DNA of 64,000 bases from NCBI RefSeq assembly GCF_010993745.1, contig NZ_WOTN01000004.1, positions 868,001-932,000 of the forward strand, written 5' to 3'. The notes below the pieces were generated by a model. It was given only the letters and a program-made list of their open reading frames with translations, searched no databases and had not been told where the DNA came from. The DNA is from Fodinicola acaciae. Lineage in GTDB: Bacteria; Actinomycetota; Actinomycetes; Mycobacteriales; HKI-0501. The number at the start of each line of letters is the position of its first letter. The stretch's first letter is position 1. The position numbers were made by a program, and so were the translations under genes. Of the stretch, positions 18,458 through 26,651 are shown in pieces.

Positions 18458-18667
18458 CTACGTCCTGGCCAGGCCAGCGCCGGTCTTGAGGGCCGAGGTG
18501 AAGGTGGACCACGCGGTGGAGGTGAGGTGAAGCGTGCCGGCCGTACGTGCTTTGGAGTCGCGTACGCCGACCTCGTCGCTGGTCAACCGCACCTCGATGC
18601 AGTTGTCACTTCCGCCGCTGCTCCGACTGCTTTTGAACCAGCCAGTGTCGCGAGCGGCGATAGCCAT
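18458..18667 (-). CDS. DUF397 protein
   Basis: This 69-residue protein has the typical DUF397 core: GWFKSSRSSGGSDNCIEV, then VGVRDSKA and a C-terminal WSTFTSALK. The ATG lies two bases after the stop of the XRE regulator gene, so the two are co-transcribed. DUF397 proteins in Streptomyces accompany WhiJ/BldB-type developmental regulators, and interaction with the XRE partner is the usual proposal. Confidence 0.85.
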   Translation of the reverse strand: MAIAARDTGWFKSSRSSGGSDNCIEVRLTSDEVGVRDSKARTAGTLHLTSTAWSTFTSALKTGAGLART

Positions 18668-18669
18668 GA

Positions 18670-19539
18670 CTAGGTCGTCTCCTCCAGCTTGACGCGGATG
18701 ATGTCCCTGGTGCGCTCGGGAGTGTACGCGAGTTCGCGGATTTTGTTGAAAGCGCGAGTCATTCGCTCGGTATCGATTGCGTCGTCAAAGTACGTCGATG
18801 GGCCATAAGGGACAGAAAGGAAGCCGACTGGTCGCAGCGAGTCCCCGAATCGGTAGATCACCAGACCGCCTTGCTGGACGGGATTGTCGCGTCCGCTGTT
18901 AGGCACGATCTGGACGGTCAGGTGCCGGTTTTGGTCGATGAGGTCGAGGACGTGCTGGAGTTGACGCCGCATTACGGTCGGGCTGCCGACCTCGGCGACG
19001 AGCGTGTCATCGCTGAAGAAGACGTCGATCTGCTTCGGCCTGTCCGGATCGAAGACCGTCCGCTGGCGCTCGGTTCGAAATGCCACTCGTTTGGAGCGCT
19101 CGACCTCGGACGAGTCCCACCAGATGCCGTCCGATGCGTCCATCAATGCCTCGATGTACTCCGGTGACTGCAGACAAGCGGGGAAGACGCCGCGTTCGTA
19201 GTCCCAAATATCGCTCGCTAGCGCCTCAAGCAGGGCCAGTCGCTGGAAGGAGCCGGGTGCGAGGTCGGTGTACGGGCTGCGGCTGGAGCGCTTGCGCGCG
19301 TCGATGCCGAGCCGCAGGATCTCGCGGCGGCGGTCCGGCTCGGCGCCGAGGAAGTCGACCAGCGCCTCCAACTCCTCGGTCGACAGGCTGGAGTTGCCGT
19401 CGAAGACCTTCACGATGCGCGGCCGGTCCTTGCCGACCGCGCGTGCGCAGTCGTCGAGCGACTTGTTCGCGTCGGCGCGCAATTGGCGCAGCGCCGCACC
19501 GAGAAACACGCGCGGCAGTGTCGGGATGGCCTTGGCCAC
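18670..19539 (-). CDS. XRE-family regulator with DUF5753-like effector domain (WhiJ-like)
   Basis: This 289-residue protein has an N-terminal HTH (LRADANKSLDDCARAVGKDR, about residues 15-60) and a C-terminal DUF5753-type domain (FPACLQSPEYIEALM, then VIYRFGDSLRPVGFLSVPYG). The start is GTG 19539 with GAGAGG six bases upstream; an ATG at 19653 is possible but would run through the operator repeats. It forms an operon with the downstream DUF397 gene and is divergent from a 73-residue gene, the three-part layout of WhiJ-like clusters. Such systems affect development or antibiotic production in Streptomyces. Confidence 0.85.
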   Translation of the reverse strand: MAKAIPTLPRVFLGAALRQLRADANKSLDDCARAVGKDRPRIVKVFDGNSSLSTEELEALVDFLGAEPDRRREILRLGIDARKRSSRSPYTDLAPGSFQRLALLEALASDIWDYERGVFPACLQSPEYIEALMDASDGIWWDSSEVERSKRVAFRTERQRTVFDPDRPKQIDVFFSDDTLVAEVGSPTVMRRQLQHVLDLIDQNRHLTVQIVPNSGRDNPVQQGGLVIYRFGDSLRPVGFLSVPYGPSTYFDDAIDTERMTRAFNKIRELAYTPERTRDIIRVKLEETT

Positions 19540-19579
19540 GGTGAGCCTCTCGGTCGTCACGTCCGGTACTTGCGTACGA

Positions 19580-19613
19580 ACACAGTGTCCCTTAAGGTGC
19601 AGACACAGTGTCC
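19580..19613. promoter_or_regulatory. Direct-repeat operator between XRE and small gene
   Basis: ACACAGTGTCC occurs at 19580-19590 and again at 19603-19613, a spacing of 23 bases (about two helical turns). A related GTGGACACAGG follows at 19615-19625. They lie in the divergent promoter region of the WhiJ-like pair and are probable regulator binding sites. Confidence 0.55.
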
Positions 19614-19670
19614 TGTGGACACAGGAATCTACACCGAGCGTGACTCGGCGCATGCAGGGAGGGCTACACC

Positions 19671-19892
19671 ATGCCGTTGATGGACGCCACAGACGTAGAG
19701 GTGAGCGCCTGGGCCATGATCAAGGATCGCACCAGCATCGAGTGCCACGTCTATCCACGGTCGGACGAGATCGAGATCCGGCTCGGTGGCCTGGACGGGT
19801 TCGACCTGATCGCGACCAGCGGTGGTCTGCGCAGGCTGGTGGACGAAGCCGTCGCCGCACTCAGGGAGTACGACGACGCCTTCGTTGACTGA
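19671..19892 (+). CDS. Small uncharacterised protein (73 aa) of WhiJ-like cluster
   Basis: The start ATG follows a good ribosome site (GGGAGGG, eight bases upstream). The protein is acidic, with a predicted strand-rich first half (TSIECHVYPRSDEIEIRLG) and a C-terminal helix (LRRLVDEAVAALREYDD). It is divergent from an XRE/DUF397 pair, where Streptomyces clusters often carry a third small gene. I do not recognise the family and assign no activity. Confidence 0.65.
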   Translation: MPLMDATDVEVSAWAMIKDRTSIECHVYPRSDEIEIRLGGLDGFDLIATSGGLRRLVDEAVAALREYDDAFVD

Positions 19893-19917
19893 CGCGCTCA
19901 GAAAGCGGATAGACAGA

Positions 19918-19951
19918 CAACAGGTGCATCACCGGGATGATGCGCCTGTTG
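19918..19951. terminator. Hairpin terminator between convergent small genes
   Basis: CAACAGGTGCATCA pairs with TGATGCGCCTGTTG (14 bp, one G-T wobble) around a six-base loop. It lies between the 73-residue gene and the DUF3073 gene, which converge. Confidence 0.7.
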
Positions 19952-19994
19952 CCTTGCGTACTCCGCTACCGACGGGACCGGCTCGGCCGGTCAC

Positions 19995-20183
19995 TCAACG
20001 GTCTGAGGAAGCCCAACGATCGTCGGCGTCATCGTCCGCCGAGTCGTCGTGGGTCCTGCCACGCCCGCCCCCGTCGCTGCCGGACAGTTCGCGCTGCAAG
20101 GCCTCGAGATCGGTGTTCGGCGAGCTGTATTTCAACTCCCGAGCGACCTTCGTCTGCTTGGCCTTCGCTCGGCCGCGCCCCAT
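19995..20183 (-). CDS. DUF3073 family protein
   Basis: This 62-residue protein begins MGRGRAKAKQTKVARELKYS, the hallmark of DUF3073, followed by TDLEALQREL and a low-complexity acidic tail. A GAGGGGG ribosome site precedes the ATG. In Streptomyces this gene lies between purM and the valine dehydrogenase gene; here it keeps its place next to the dehydrogenase. Its function is unknown; the basic N-terminus suggests nucleic acid binding. Confidence 0.88.
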   Translation of the reverse strand: MGRGRAKAKQTKVARELKYSSPNTDLEALQRELSGSDGGGRGRTHDDSADDDADDRWASSDR

Positions 20184-20377
20184 GGCTCGACCCCCTCAAA
20201 CAGAAGTATGGGGCCGACCAGCGGCCCCGTTCAGATGGCATCACTCGTGCCTATACCGTACCCCGAGCGCGCGCGCGTTGACATCCCGACTGGCCGCTTA
20301 GGGTCCAATAGGGCGCCGCTCACGTACGATTCCGCCCACCGGAACGGACGACGAGCAGCCAAAACGTCGGAACCGGT

Positions 20378-21454
20378 TCAGGGCAGCAGGATGCCGCGCA
20401 GCCGGCCGACATCGGCCATCCGGCGTTCGGCCAGCCGGTCTGCGGCGGCGGCCGGTGTGATGCCTTCGGTGTCGGCCGTACGCAGGATCGCGGCGGTCGT
20501 GTCGAAGATCTTCTCGGCACGTGCCTTCGCCCGCTCGAACGAGAAGCCCTCGATCTCGTCGGCGACCTGGATGACGCCGCCGGCGTTGACGCAGTAGTCC
20601 GGCGCGTAGAGCACGCCGCCGTCGGCCAGCAGCTTGTCGATGCCGTCATGTGCCAGCTGGTTGTTGGCCGCGCCGCAGACGATCTCGGCGCGCAGCCGCG
20701 GCACGGTCTCGTCGTTGAGCGCGTTGCCGAGCGCGCACGGGGCGTACACGTCGAGATCGAGGTCGAGCAGGTCCGGCGCGGCGGCGACCTGATAGCGGGT
20801 CTGGATGTCGGCGACGGCCGCTGGGTTGACGTCGCTGACGACGACCGTCGCGCCGTCCTCGACCAGGTGCTCGACCAGGTGCCTGCCGACCTTGCCGACG
20901 CCGACGACACCGACCTTGCGGCCGGCCAGGGTCGGTGAGCCCCAGCGGTGCGCGGCGGCCGCCCGCATGCCCTGGAACACGCCGTACGCGGTCAACACGC
21001 TGGAGTCGCCGGCGCCGCCGTGCTCCGGCGAGCGGCCGGTGACGAACCTGGACTCGCGGGCGACAATGTCCATGTCCTGGACGTACGTGCCGACGTCGCA
21101 GGCGGTGTAGTAGCGGCCGTTGAGCGAGGCCACGAATCGGCCGTACGCGCGGAGGAGGGCCTCGGTCTTCACCTTGTTGGGGTCGCCCCAGATGACCGCT
21201 TTGCCGCCGCCGAGGTCGAGACCGGCCAGTGCGTTCTTGTAGGCCATGCCTTTCGACAGGTGCAGCACGTCATCGATGGCGTCCTGCTCGGACGCGTAAG
21301 GATAGAAGCGGGTGCCGCCGAGTGCGGGACCCAGCGCGGTCGAGTAGATCGCGATGATGGCCCGCAGGCCGGTGCCGCGGTCGTGACAGAAGACGACCTG
21401 CTCGTGATCGTTGGAGGCGGTGGCCCCGTCCAGCTCGGTGAAGAAGACGCTCAT
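20378..21454 (-). CDS. vdh: Leucine/valine dehydrogenase (Glu/Leu/Phe/Val dehydrogenase family)
   Basis: This 358-residue enzyme deaminates branched-chain amino acids oxidatively with NAD+. Motifs: [12 protein letters not shown], the catalytic-lysine loop [13 protein letters not shown] (Lys near residue 85), and a Rossmann fold [16 protein letters not shown] with an acidic SDVN after the second strand, fitting NAD+ preference. The length is right for the octameric leucine/valine dehydrogenases. It supplies branched-chain precursors in Streptomyces. Its place next to DUF3073 and bldC is conserved. The 194-base gap to the DUF3073 start (20184-20377) shows no clear feature. Confidence 0.93.
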   Translation of the reverse strand: MSVFFTELDGATASNDHEQVVFCHDRGTGLRAIIAIYSTALGPALGGTRFYPYASEQDAIDDVLHLSKGMAYKNALAGLDLGGGKAVIWGDPNKVKTEALLRAYGRFVASLNGRYYTACDVGTYVQDMDIVARESRFVTGRSPEHGGAGDSSVLTAYGVFQGMRAAAAHRWGSPTLAGRKVGVVGVGKVGRHLVEHLVEDGATVVVSDVNPAAVADIQTRYQVAAAPDLLDLDLDVYAPCALGNALNDETVPRLRAEIVCGAANNQLAHDGIDKLLADGGVLYAPDYCVNAGGVIQVADEIEGFSFERAKARAEKIFDTTAAILRTADTEGITPAAAADRLAERRMADVGRLRGILLP

Positions 21455-21588
21455 CGTCCGATCTCCCTGCGTACGACTCGGCCCTCGTGAGGCCGCCGGT
21501 CGGTAACGTGTGCCCGGCGGGTCTGCCGGACGAGATCACCATAGAACGCCAAGCCCGCCCCCGCCGTCCCCTCGTCCACCACCTGAGA

Positions 21589-21976
21589 CCCGTTTACCCG
21601 CTACGCCGTGAAACTGTCGTACCCCCCTGCCAATCTGGGCCCCCACCCAGATCGGGCGGGGGGTGGGTTCGCGTGGTTACTTACCCAAGTTCGAAATTGA
21701 TCTTGGAATTCGCCTCATGCGGCTCACTGACCCCATTGACCCCTCTAGTTACACGGCCACATGCACGCATGGGGGCCTTACTTGCGCTGGACGCACGCAA
21801 GGGGGCCTTGCTTGCATCAGCGAAGCCGACAAAAGCCGCATGTAGCGCTCCAATGCGGCAGACCAAGATCAACTTCGCTATGTTTGCAACCTCTCAACCC
21901 ACCCCCCGCCCGAAATGGGTGGGGGAAACATAACGGCACGGGTACGACAGTTTCGCGCTGTAGCAGGTAGTTCGGG
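21589..21976. repeat. Non-coding inverted-repeat element, copy A
   Basis: This is a block of about 390 bases bounded by GAAACTGTCGTACCC (21610-21624) and its exact complement (21940-21954). Each end carries a hairpin of C runs and G runs (CCCCCACCC...GGGTGGGG type). The centre has two direct 30-bp units (21761-21790 and 21791-21820). A second full copy is at 32890 and a half copy at 28459. Base composition is lower in GC than the genes, and short open frames across it look like chance. It fills most of the vdh/22025 intergenic gap. Confidence 0.85.
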
Positions 21977-22024
21977 GGGATGCGGAGTTAGTACGGCTTC
22001 GCTGGTCGTGGCAAGATTCGGGGC

Positions 22025-22846
22025 GTGCCGCCGCCGTACACCGCTCAGTTGCGGGTCTATGAGCCGCTGGCGGCTTTCCCGCCGGCCGAGCAACGGCGTT
22101 GGCGTGGTTATCTCGACTCCGGCTCCGTGCCGGGGGTCGAGGAGGCGCTGTCGGTCGAGCGGTCGCTCAGCCTGCCGTCCGTGGTGGGGCTGCGGCTGCC
22201 GACCGGCGACCAGTTGGAGCATGCCTTCGTGGCGCAGCTCGACGGTGTGCCGGTGATCTGTCCCTGGTCGCTGCGGCTGCGGATGGCCGACGCCGCGATC
22301 GCCGCGGTCGACGGCCTCGCGCCGGTGGTCGCCGAGGCGCTCGTTCCGCCCACGCTGATGGCCGACGCGCGCGAGGCGATCGAGACCGAGCGGGCCGGGC
22401 CGGACCATCGCGAGCACGTGCTGTCGGCGACCTGGGCCGTGCCGGTGCGCTGGTTCTGCCTCTTCACGCCGGCCGAGCGGCTGGTCGTCCTGGAGCCGGG
22501 CAAGCGCGCCCTGCGTTACCGCGCCGACATGTCCGACGCGCGCCGCCGTGGCGCGCGTACGTTGTCGGTCCTGCGGCGTACGCTCGGCGAGGTCGGTGTG
22601 GTCGAGGCGGTCGAAGGCCTCGCGCGCTGGCTGGAAGAGTTCCATCCACGGTCGCTGGTCGAGCTCGACTACGGCGGCCTGGTGCACCTGCTCGACGACG
22701 ACACGCTGATCCACGACTTCTCCGCCGAGGACGTGGCCGAGGTGTTGACCGCGCTCGGCAACTCCGACAGCGAGGCGGCGGCCAAGGCGTACGAGCGGGT
22801 CAGCACCCGGTGGCGGGACATCCACCTGGCAGAGCGTGCCAACTAG
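22025..22846 (+). CDS. Conserved actinobacterial hypothetical protein next to bldC
   Basis: This 273-residue protein starts at GTG 22025 (MPPPYTAQLRVYEPLAAFPP). It is soluble, alpha/beta, with no signal peptide or membrane segment. I recognise no catalytic motif. Its position between the branched-chain dehydrogenase and bldC matches the unnamed gene at that site in Streptomyces, so it is probably a conserved actinomycete protein of unknown function. It ends VSTRWRDIHLAERAN. Confidence 0.75.
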   Translation: MPPPYTAQLRVYEPLAAFPPAEQRRWRGYLDSGSVPGVEEALSVERSLSLPSVVGLRLPTGDQLEHAFVAQLDGVPVICPWSLRLRMADAAIAAVDGLAPVVAEALVPPTLMADAREAIETERAGPDHREHVLSATWAVPVRWFCLFTPAERLVVLEPGKRALRYRADMSDARRRGARTLSVLRRTLGEVGVVEAVEGLARWLEEFHPRSLVELDYGGLVHLLDDDTLIHDFSAEDVAEVLTALGNSDSEAAAKAYERVSTRWRDIHLAERAN

Positions 22847-23165
22847 GACACTTCGGGTTGCGTACGAGCGCGTTCCGCGTTTAAATGTAACTTAAATCTG
22901 GCGAAGGAAAATCACTCCTCGCGCGCACGGTTTCGTTGCTGGCCTGCCAAAAAATTACCGACGGCAGCATCTGTCTAACTATTCGTGGCTGTTTCGCCAT
23001 CCGCTCATACTTTTGGTCAGTAAATCGGGCCCGCTTGGGCCATGCCCGTACAGAACGGAGAAGTCGGACACTTGCATCAGTGCGACGAGAGGGTCGTCGC
23101 AGCTGGCACCCCATGGTGGCCAGTCAAGCCCGCCACGGGGCGAACGAGCGAGGGGGAAACCCGAG
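22847..23165. other. bldC upstream intergenic region
   Basis: These 319 bases have lower GC than the surroundings, with AT-rich patches near 22880 (TTTAAATGTAACTTAAAT) and 22950. They probably hold the bldC promoter and a long untranslated leader, since the last 150 bases contain no supported gene. I could not assign -35 and -10 boxes with confidence. Confidence 0.4.
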
Positions 23166-23372
23166 ATGGCAACACGAATTCCCGAGTCCGAGTCACTGCT
23201 CACGCCGGCTGAGGTCGCGACCATGTTCCGGGTCGACCCCAAGACCGTCACCCGCTGGGCCAAGGCCGGCAAGCTCTCCGCGATCCGCACGCTCGGCGGC
23301 CACCGCCGCTACCGCGAGTCCGAGGTCCGCGCGCTGCTGGCCGGCATCCCGCACCAGCGCTCCGGCGACTGA
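23166..23372 (+). CDS. bldC: BldC, MerR-like developmental regulator
   Basis: This 68-residue protein is almost only a MerR-type winged helix: LLTPAEVATMFRVDPKTVTR, then WAKAGKLSAIRTLGGHRRYR. It lacks the effector domain of full MerR proteins, as BldC does. In Streptomyces BldC delays development by binding cooperatively to direct repeats. The start is ATG 23166 behind GAGGGGG; upstream in-frame codons are not part of the family. A strong terminator follows. Confidence 0.95.
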   Translation: MATRIPESESLLTPAEVATMFRVDPKTVTRWAKAGKLSAIRTLGGHRRYRESEVRALLAGIPHQRSGD

Positions 23373-23455
23373 TCGAAAACTTCTCCTTCGCATCCGCTGC
23401 GGCCGGGGCTTAACCGGACCACGGCGACGCAGCGGGTGCGAAACCTTCTCTCACC

Positions 23456-23506
23456 GCCGACAGCGGTACGGAGCAAACCCCGCCTCCGTACCGCTGTCGG
23501 CTTTTT
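23456..23506 (+). terminator. Strong rho-independent terminator after bldC
   Basis: An 18-bp perfect stem (GCCGACAGCGGTACGGAG and its complement at 23484-23501) around a ten-base loop is followed by TTTTT. It is the clearest intrinsic terminator in the window. Confidence 0.92.
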
Positions 23507-23524
23507 CGGCTTTACCGTGGTGAG

Positions 23525-24310
23525 ATGACCGCCCGAGTCGAGTCGCTGCACGTCTATCCGATCAAGAGTTGCGCCGGCACGCGCGTCGACGAGTTCGTCC
23601 TCACTCCGCACGGCCCCGAGCACGACCGCGACTTCCTCGTCGTCAATCCGGACGGCCGGTTTCTGACCCAGCGCGAGCATCCGCGGATGGCGTTGGTCAC
23701 ACCGAGCCTGGACGCGGTGGCCGACGGCAAGCTCCGGCTCCGCGCGCCTGGCATGGACGACTTCGCGATGGCCGTCGGCGACGGGCCACTGCGCGACGTG
23801 GCGGTCTGGAAATGGTCCGGCACCGGAGTCGACCAGGGTGACGAGGTCGCCGGCTGGCTGTCCGACTTCCTCGGCGCGGCCGTACGGCTCGTGCGCTTCC
23901 CACCAGGCGTACGGCGAGACACGTCGGTCGGCGGCGGCGAGGTGCGCTATGCCGACGGCTATCCGATCCTGGTGACCTCGACGGCGTCTCTGGACGCCCT
24001 GAACGCGTCGCTCGACGAGCCGCTGCCGATGAACCGCTTCCGACCCAACCTCGTGGTCTCCGGCTGGCCGGCGCCGTGGACCGAGGACCTCACGACCGGC
24101 CTGGCGATCGGCTCCGGTGTGACGATCGAGATCGTCAAGCCGTGCGCTCGTTGTGTGATCACGACGATCGACCAGCGGACGGCGGAGAAAGGCCGCGAGC
24201 CGCTGCGTACGCTCGGCCGCACGCGCCGCATCAAAGACGGCCTGGTCTTCGGCCAGAACGCCGTTGTGCGTAGGCCTGGCGTCGTCCGCACGGGCGACCT
24301 GATTGTCTAG
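23525..24310 (+). CDS. MOSC-domain protein (mARC/YcbX-like)
   Basis: This 261-residue protein has an N-terminal MOSC beta-barrel (VESLHVYPIKSCAG, HDRDFLVV) and a C-terminal MOSC domain (MNRFRPNLVVSG, then KPCARCVITTIDQ). The Cys in KPCARC matches the conserved Mo-binding Cys of mARC/YcbX proteins, which reduce N-hydroxylated compounds with the molybdenum cofactor. Length and both domains are normal. The last four bases overlap the convergent hydrolase gene. Confidence 0.88.
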   Translation: MTARVESLHVYPIKSCAGTRVDEFVLTPHGPEHDRDFLVVNPDGRFLTQREHPRMALVTPSLDAVADGKLRLRAPGMDDFAMAVGDGPLRDVAVWKWSGTGVDQGDEVAGWLSDFLGAAVRLVRFPPGVRRDTSVGGGEVRYADGYPILVTSTASLDALNASLDEPLPMNRFRPNLVVSGWPAPWTEDLTTGLAIGSGVTIEIVKPCARCVITTIDQRTAEKGREPLRTLGRTRRIKDGLVFGQNAVVRRPGVVRTGDLIV

Positions 24311-24987
24311 GCGTACGCGATGAGCCGCTCGGCGAGCGCCACCGGCTGGCTGTATGCGTTGAGGTGGCCGCCGGGGACCTCGTCGACCGTCAGGCCGAGC
24401 CGTTCGCCGACGACCCGCCGCTGAAACTCCAGCGGGAACAGCCGGTCGTCGCGGCCACAGGCGACGTGTGTCGGCACGTCCGGCCAGGCCGTCAGCGGCC
24501 ACGGCTGCGAGAAGCCGATGTCGGCCTCCTCGCGGGCGCCGTACGCGAAGACCTGCTCGGTGACGTCGTCCGGTACGTCGTGGAAGAAGCCAGTCATCAG
24601 GTCAAACGGCGCCTCCGGGTCGAGACCGACCTCGGCCGCCTTCTGCTTGTACGCCTCGCCCTGGCCGGTGTTGGTCCACCAGTCGCCGGCCGTCTCGCCT
24701 GGTCGCGGCGTCATCGGGTTGACCAGCACCAGCTTGCGTACGTCCAGGCGGTCGCAGGCGAGCGGTCCGGAGAAGCCGCCCATCGACTGGCAGACGAGCA
24801 CGAGGTCGGACCGGCCGGCGGCGGCCTTCGCGATCAGCTCCGCGTACTCGATGATGCCGGCGGTCGGGTCGGGACCGGGCAGGTCGACCGGGATCGCCTC
24901 GTGGCCGCGCCTGGTGAGCTCCGGCGCGACCCACTTCCAGTAGAACGCGTCGCCGCCCGCGCCCGGGACCAGCACGAAGGTCGTCAT
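24307..24987 (-). CDS. Alpha/beta hydrolase
   Basis: This 226-residue protein of the small salicylate-esterase-like type has the oxyanion loop VLVPGAGG, nucleophile Ser68 in CQSMGGF, an acid in CGRDDRLFP and the catalytic His in GGHLNAYS. It has a GGAAGG ribosome site. It is divergent from an HxlR regulator with a palindrome between them, so it is probably induced by its own substrate. The substrate is unknown. Confidence 0.87.
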   Translation of the reverse strand: MTTFVLVPGAGGDAFYWKWVAPELTRRGHEAIPVDLPGPDPTAGIIEYAELIAKAAAGRSDLVLVCQSMGGFSGPLACDRLDVRKLVLVNPMTPRPGETAGDWWTNTGQGEAYKQKAAEVGLDPEAPFDLMTGFFHDVPDDVTEQVFAYGAREEADIGFSQPWPLTAWPDVPTHVACGRDDRLFPLEFQRRVVGERLGLTVDEVPGGHLNAYSQPVALAERLIAYA

Positions 24988-25007
24988 GTCGATATCCCTT
25001 CCTGTTG

Positions 25008-25022
25008 CTCCTAGATTAGGAG
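25008..25022. promoter_or_regulatory. Palindromic operator between hydrolase and HxlR genes
   Basis: CTCCTAGATTAGGAG has perfect six-base arms around GAT and lies 20 bases upstream of the hydrolase start in a 75-base divergent region. It is the probable HxlR binding site. Confidence 0.55.
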
Positions 25023-25062
25023 TGACTGGTGCGGTAGCACAAGTAGTCAGTACGATCGAGCG

Positions 25063-25710
25063 ATGACCGACGATCCCTGTGGCATCGCGCGTGCGCTCAA
25101 GGTCATCGGTGAGCGTTGGACGCTGCTGGTCGTACGCGAGCTGGTCTTCGGACCCAAGCGCTTCACAGACCTGAGCCGCGGGCTGCCGGCGATGAGCCAG
25201 AACGTGCTGTCGCAGCGTCTCCGCGAGCTGGAGTCGCGAGGCGTGGTGCGGCGGCGAAGGCTCGGGCCGCCAGCGAGCAGCCGGGTCTACGAGCTGACCG
25301 ATTTCGGCGCGGATCTCAAGCCGGTGGTGATCGCCATCGGTCGATGGGGGAGCCGGATCCCGTTTGAGGTGGTGCCGGCCCAGGCCGACATGAGCGTCGA
25401 CGCGCTGATGCTGGCGCTGGTCACCACGTTCCGCGCGGATCTCGCCGGCGACCTGGCCGTACGGTGTGAGCTGCGGTTCGACGACGACCGGTTTCGCGCC
25501 GAGATCGCCGGCGGCGCGCTGTCCCTGGATCGTGGCGCGCTCGCCGATCCGGACGTCGTCATCGACACCGACTCGCCGACCTTGCGATCGCTGGTTTTCG
25601 GTGGCCTGCCGTTGAAAGACGCTGACCGCACGCTCCTGCTGACCGGTGACGCCGAGCTGGCGCGGCGCTTCCTCCGCTGCTTTCCACGACCGGTGCCTGC
25701 GACGATCTAG
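25063..25710 (+). CDS. HxlR-family regulator with SCP2-like C-terminal domain
   Basis: This 215-residue protein has an HxlR winged helix at residues 3-95 (CGIARALKVIGERWTLLVVR, RELESRGVVRRR). It then has about 110 extra residues resembling an SCP2-type lipid-binding fold (ELRFDDDRFRAEI, LADPDVVIDTDSPTLRSLVF). Typical HxlR proteins are about 110-120 residues, so this is the longer two-domain form whose tail may bind the inducer. It is divergent from the hydrolase and two bases upstream of the isoaspartyl peptidase gene. Confidence 0.88.
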   Translation: MTDDPCGIARALKVIGERWTLLVVRELVFGPKRFTDLSRGLPAMSQNVLSQRLRELESRGVVRRRRLGPPASSRVYELTDFGADLKPVVIAIGRWGSRIPFEVVPAQADMSVDALMLALVTTFRADLAGDLAVRCELRFDDDRFRAEIAGGALSLDRGALADPDVVIDTDSPTLRSLVFGGLPLKDADRTLLLTGDAELARRFLRCFPRPVPATI

Positions 25711-25712
25711 GC

Positions 25713-26651
25713 ATGTCGATCAGCGAAGTCGTTATCGCCGTGCACGGCGGCGCCGGGTCTCTGCCGCGCGGCTCGCTGGACCGGTCGGACGAGGCGGCCT
25801 ATCGCGCCGGTCTGGAGGAGGCGCTGCGAGCCGGTGCCGCGCTGCTCGGCCGCGGTCAGTCCGCACTCGATGCCGTGGAGGCGGCCGTACGAGTGCTCGA
25901 GGACGATCCGTGCTTCAACGCGGGCAGGGGAGCGGTCTTCAACACCGACGGCGAGCAGGAGCTGGATGCCTGCATCATGGACGGCCGCGACCTGCGGTCC
26001 GGCGCGGTCGCCGGCGTACGCAACACCAAGAACCCGATCTCGTTGGCACGCGTGGTGATGGAGCGCTCCAAGCATGTCCTGATCGCCGGTCATGGCGCGG
26101 ACATTTTCGCGCTGCGAAACGGGTTCCCGTACACGACAAGGGACTACTTCTTCACCCAGCGGCGCTGGGACGCCTTGATCGACGCCAAAAATCCGCCGGA
26201 GGCCGCGCAGCCGGTCCAGGTCGGCGAGACCGTCGGTGCCGTGGCGATCGACGCGCGCCACGAGTTGGCCGCGGCCACCTCGACCGGTGGCCAGACCGAC
26301 ATGCTGGCCGGCCGGGTCGGCGACACGCCGATCGTCGGCGCCGGCACGTACGCGGACAGCCGTACGGTCGCCGTGTCCTGCACGGGGATCGGCGAGGTGT
26401 TCATCCGCGGGGTCGCCGCGTACGACATCTCCGCGCTGATCGACTATGCGCACGTCGGCGTCGAGGAGGCCGCCGCGCGCGTCGTCACGGAGAAGATCCC
26501 GGCGCTGGGCGCCGCCGGCGGCGCGATCGCGCTCGACCGGCACGGCACGCTCGCGGCGCCGCACAGCTCGCCGGGGATCATCAACGGCTTTCTGCTGCGC
26601 GACGGCTCGGTGGTGACGCGGCTCTACGACGACGAGACGCCGCCGCGCTGA
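25713..26651 (+). CDS. Isoaspartyl peptidase / L-asparaginase (Ntn hydrolase)
   Basis: This 312-residue plant-type asparaginase precursor has HGGAGS at the N-terminus, FNAGRGAVFN, and the maturation site QVGETVGAVAID with the catalytic Thr at 173, followed by STGG and GAGTYAD. It should self-cleave before Thr173 into alpha and beta subunits. The residue before the Thr is Glu, where most family members have Gly. It hydrolyses isoaspartyl dipeptides and asparagine. It is probably co-transcribed with the HxlR gene, and its 3' end overlaps the convergent CGNR gene by 28 bases. Confidence 0.9.
   Translation: MSISEVVIAVHGGAGSLPRGSLDRSDEAAYRAGLEEALRAGAALLGRGQSALDAVEAAVRVLEDDPCFNAGRGAVFNTDGEQELDACIMDGRDLRSGAVAGVRNTKNPISLARVVMERSKHVLIAGHGADIFALRNGFPYTTRDYFFTQRRWDALIDAKNPPEAAQPVQVGETVGAVAIDARHELAAATSTGGQTDMLAGRVGDTPIVGAGTYADSRTVAVSCTGIGEVFIRGVAAYDISALIDYAHVGVEEAAARVVTEKIPALGAAGGAIALDRHGTLAAPHSSPGIINGFLLRDGSVVTRLYDDETPPR

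Noticed and set aside
21663-21970. Short frames inside repeat copies A and C
   Set aside because: Different frames in each copy are interrupted, and no frame is kept between copies, so the element is treated as non-coding.
22881-23114. Minus-strand 77-codon frame upstream of bldC
   Set aside because: Low-GC region with poor codon bias; more likely promoter and leader of bldC.
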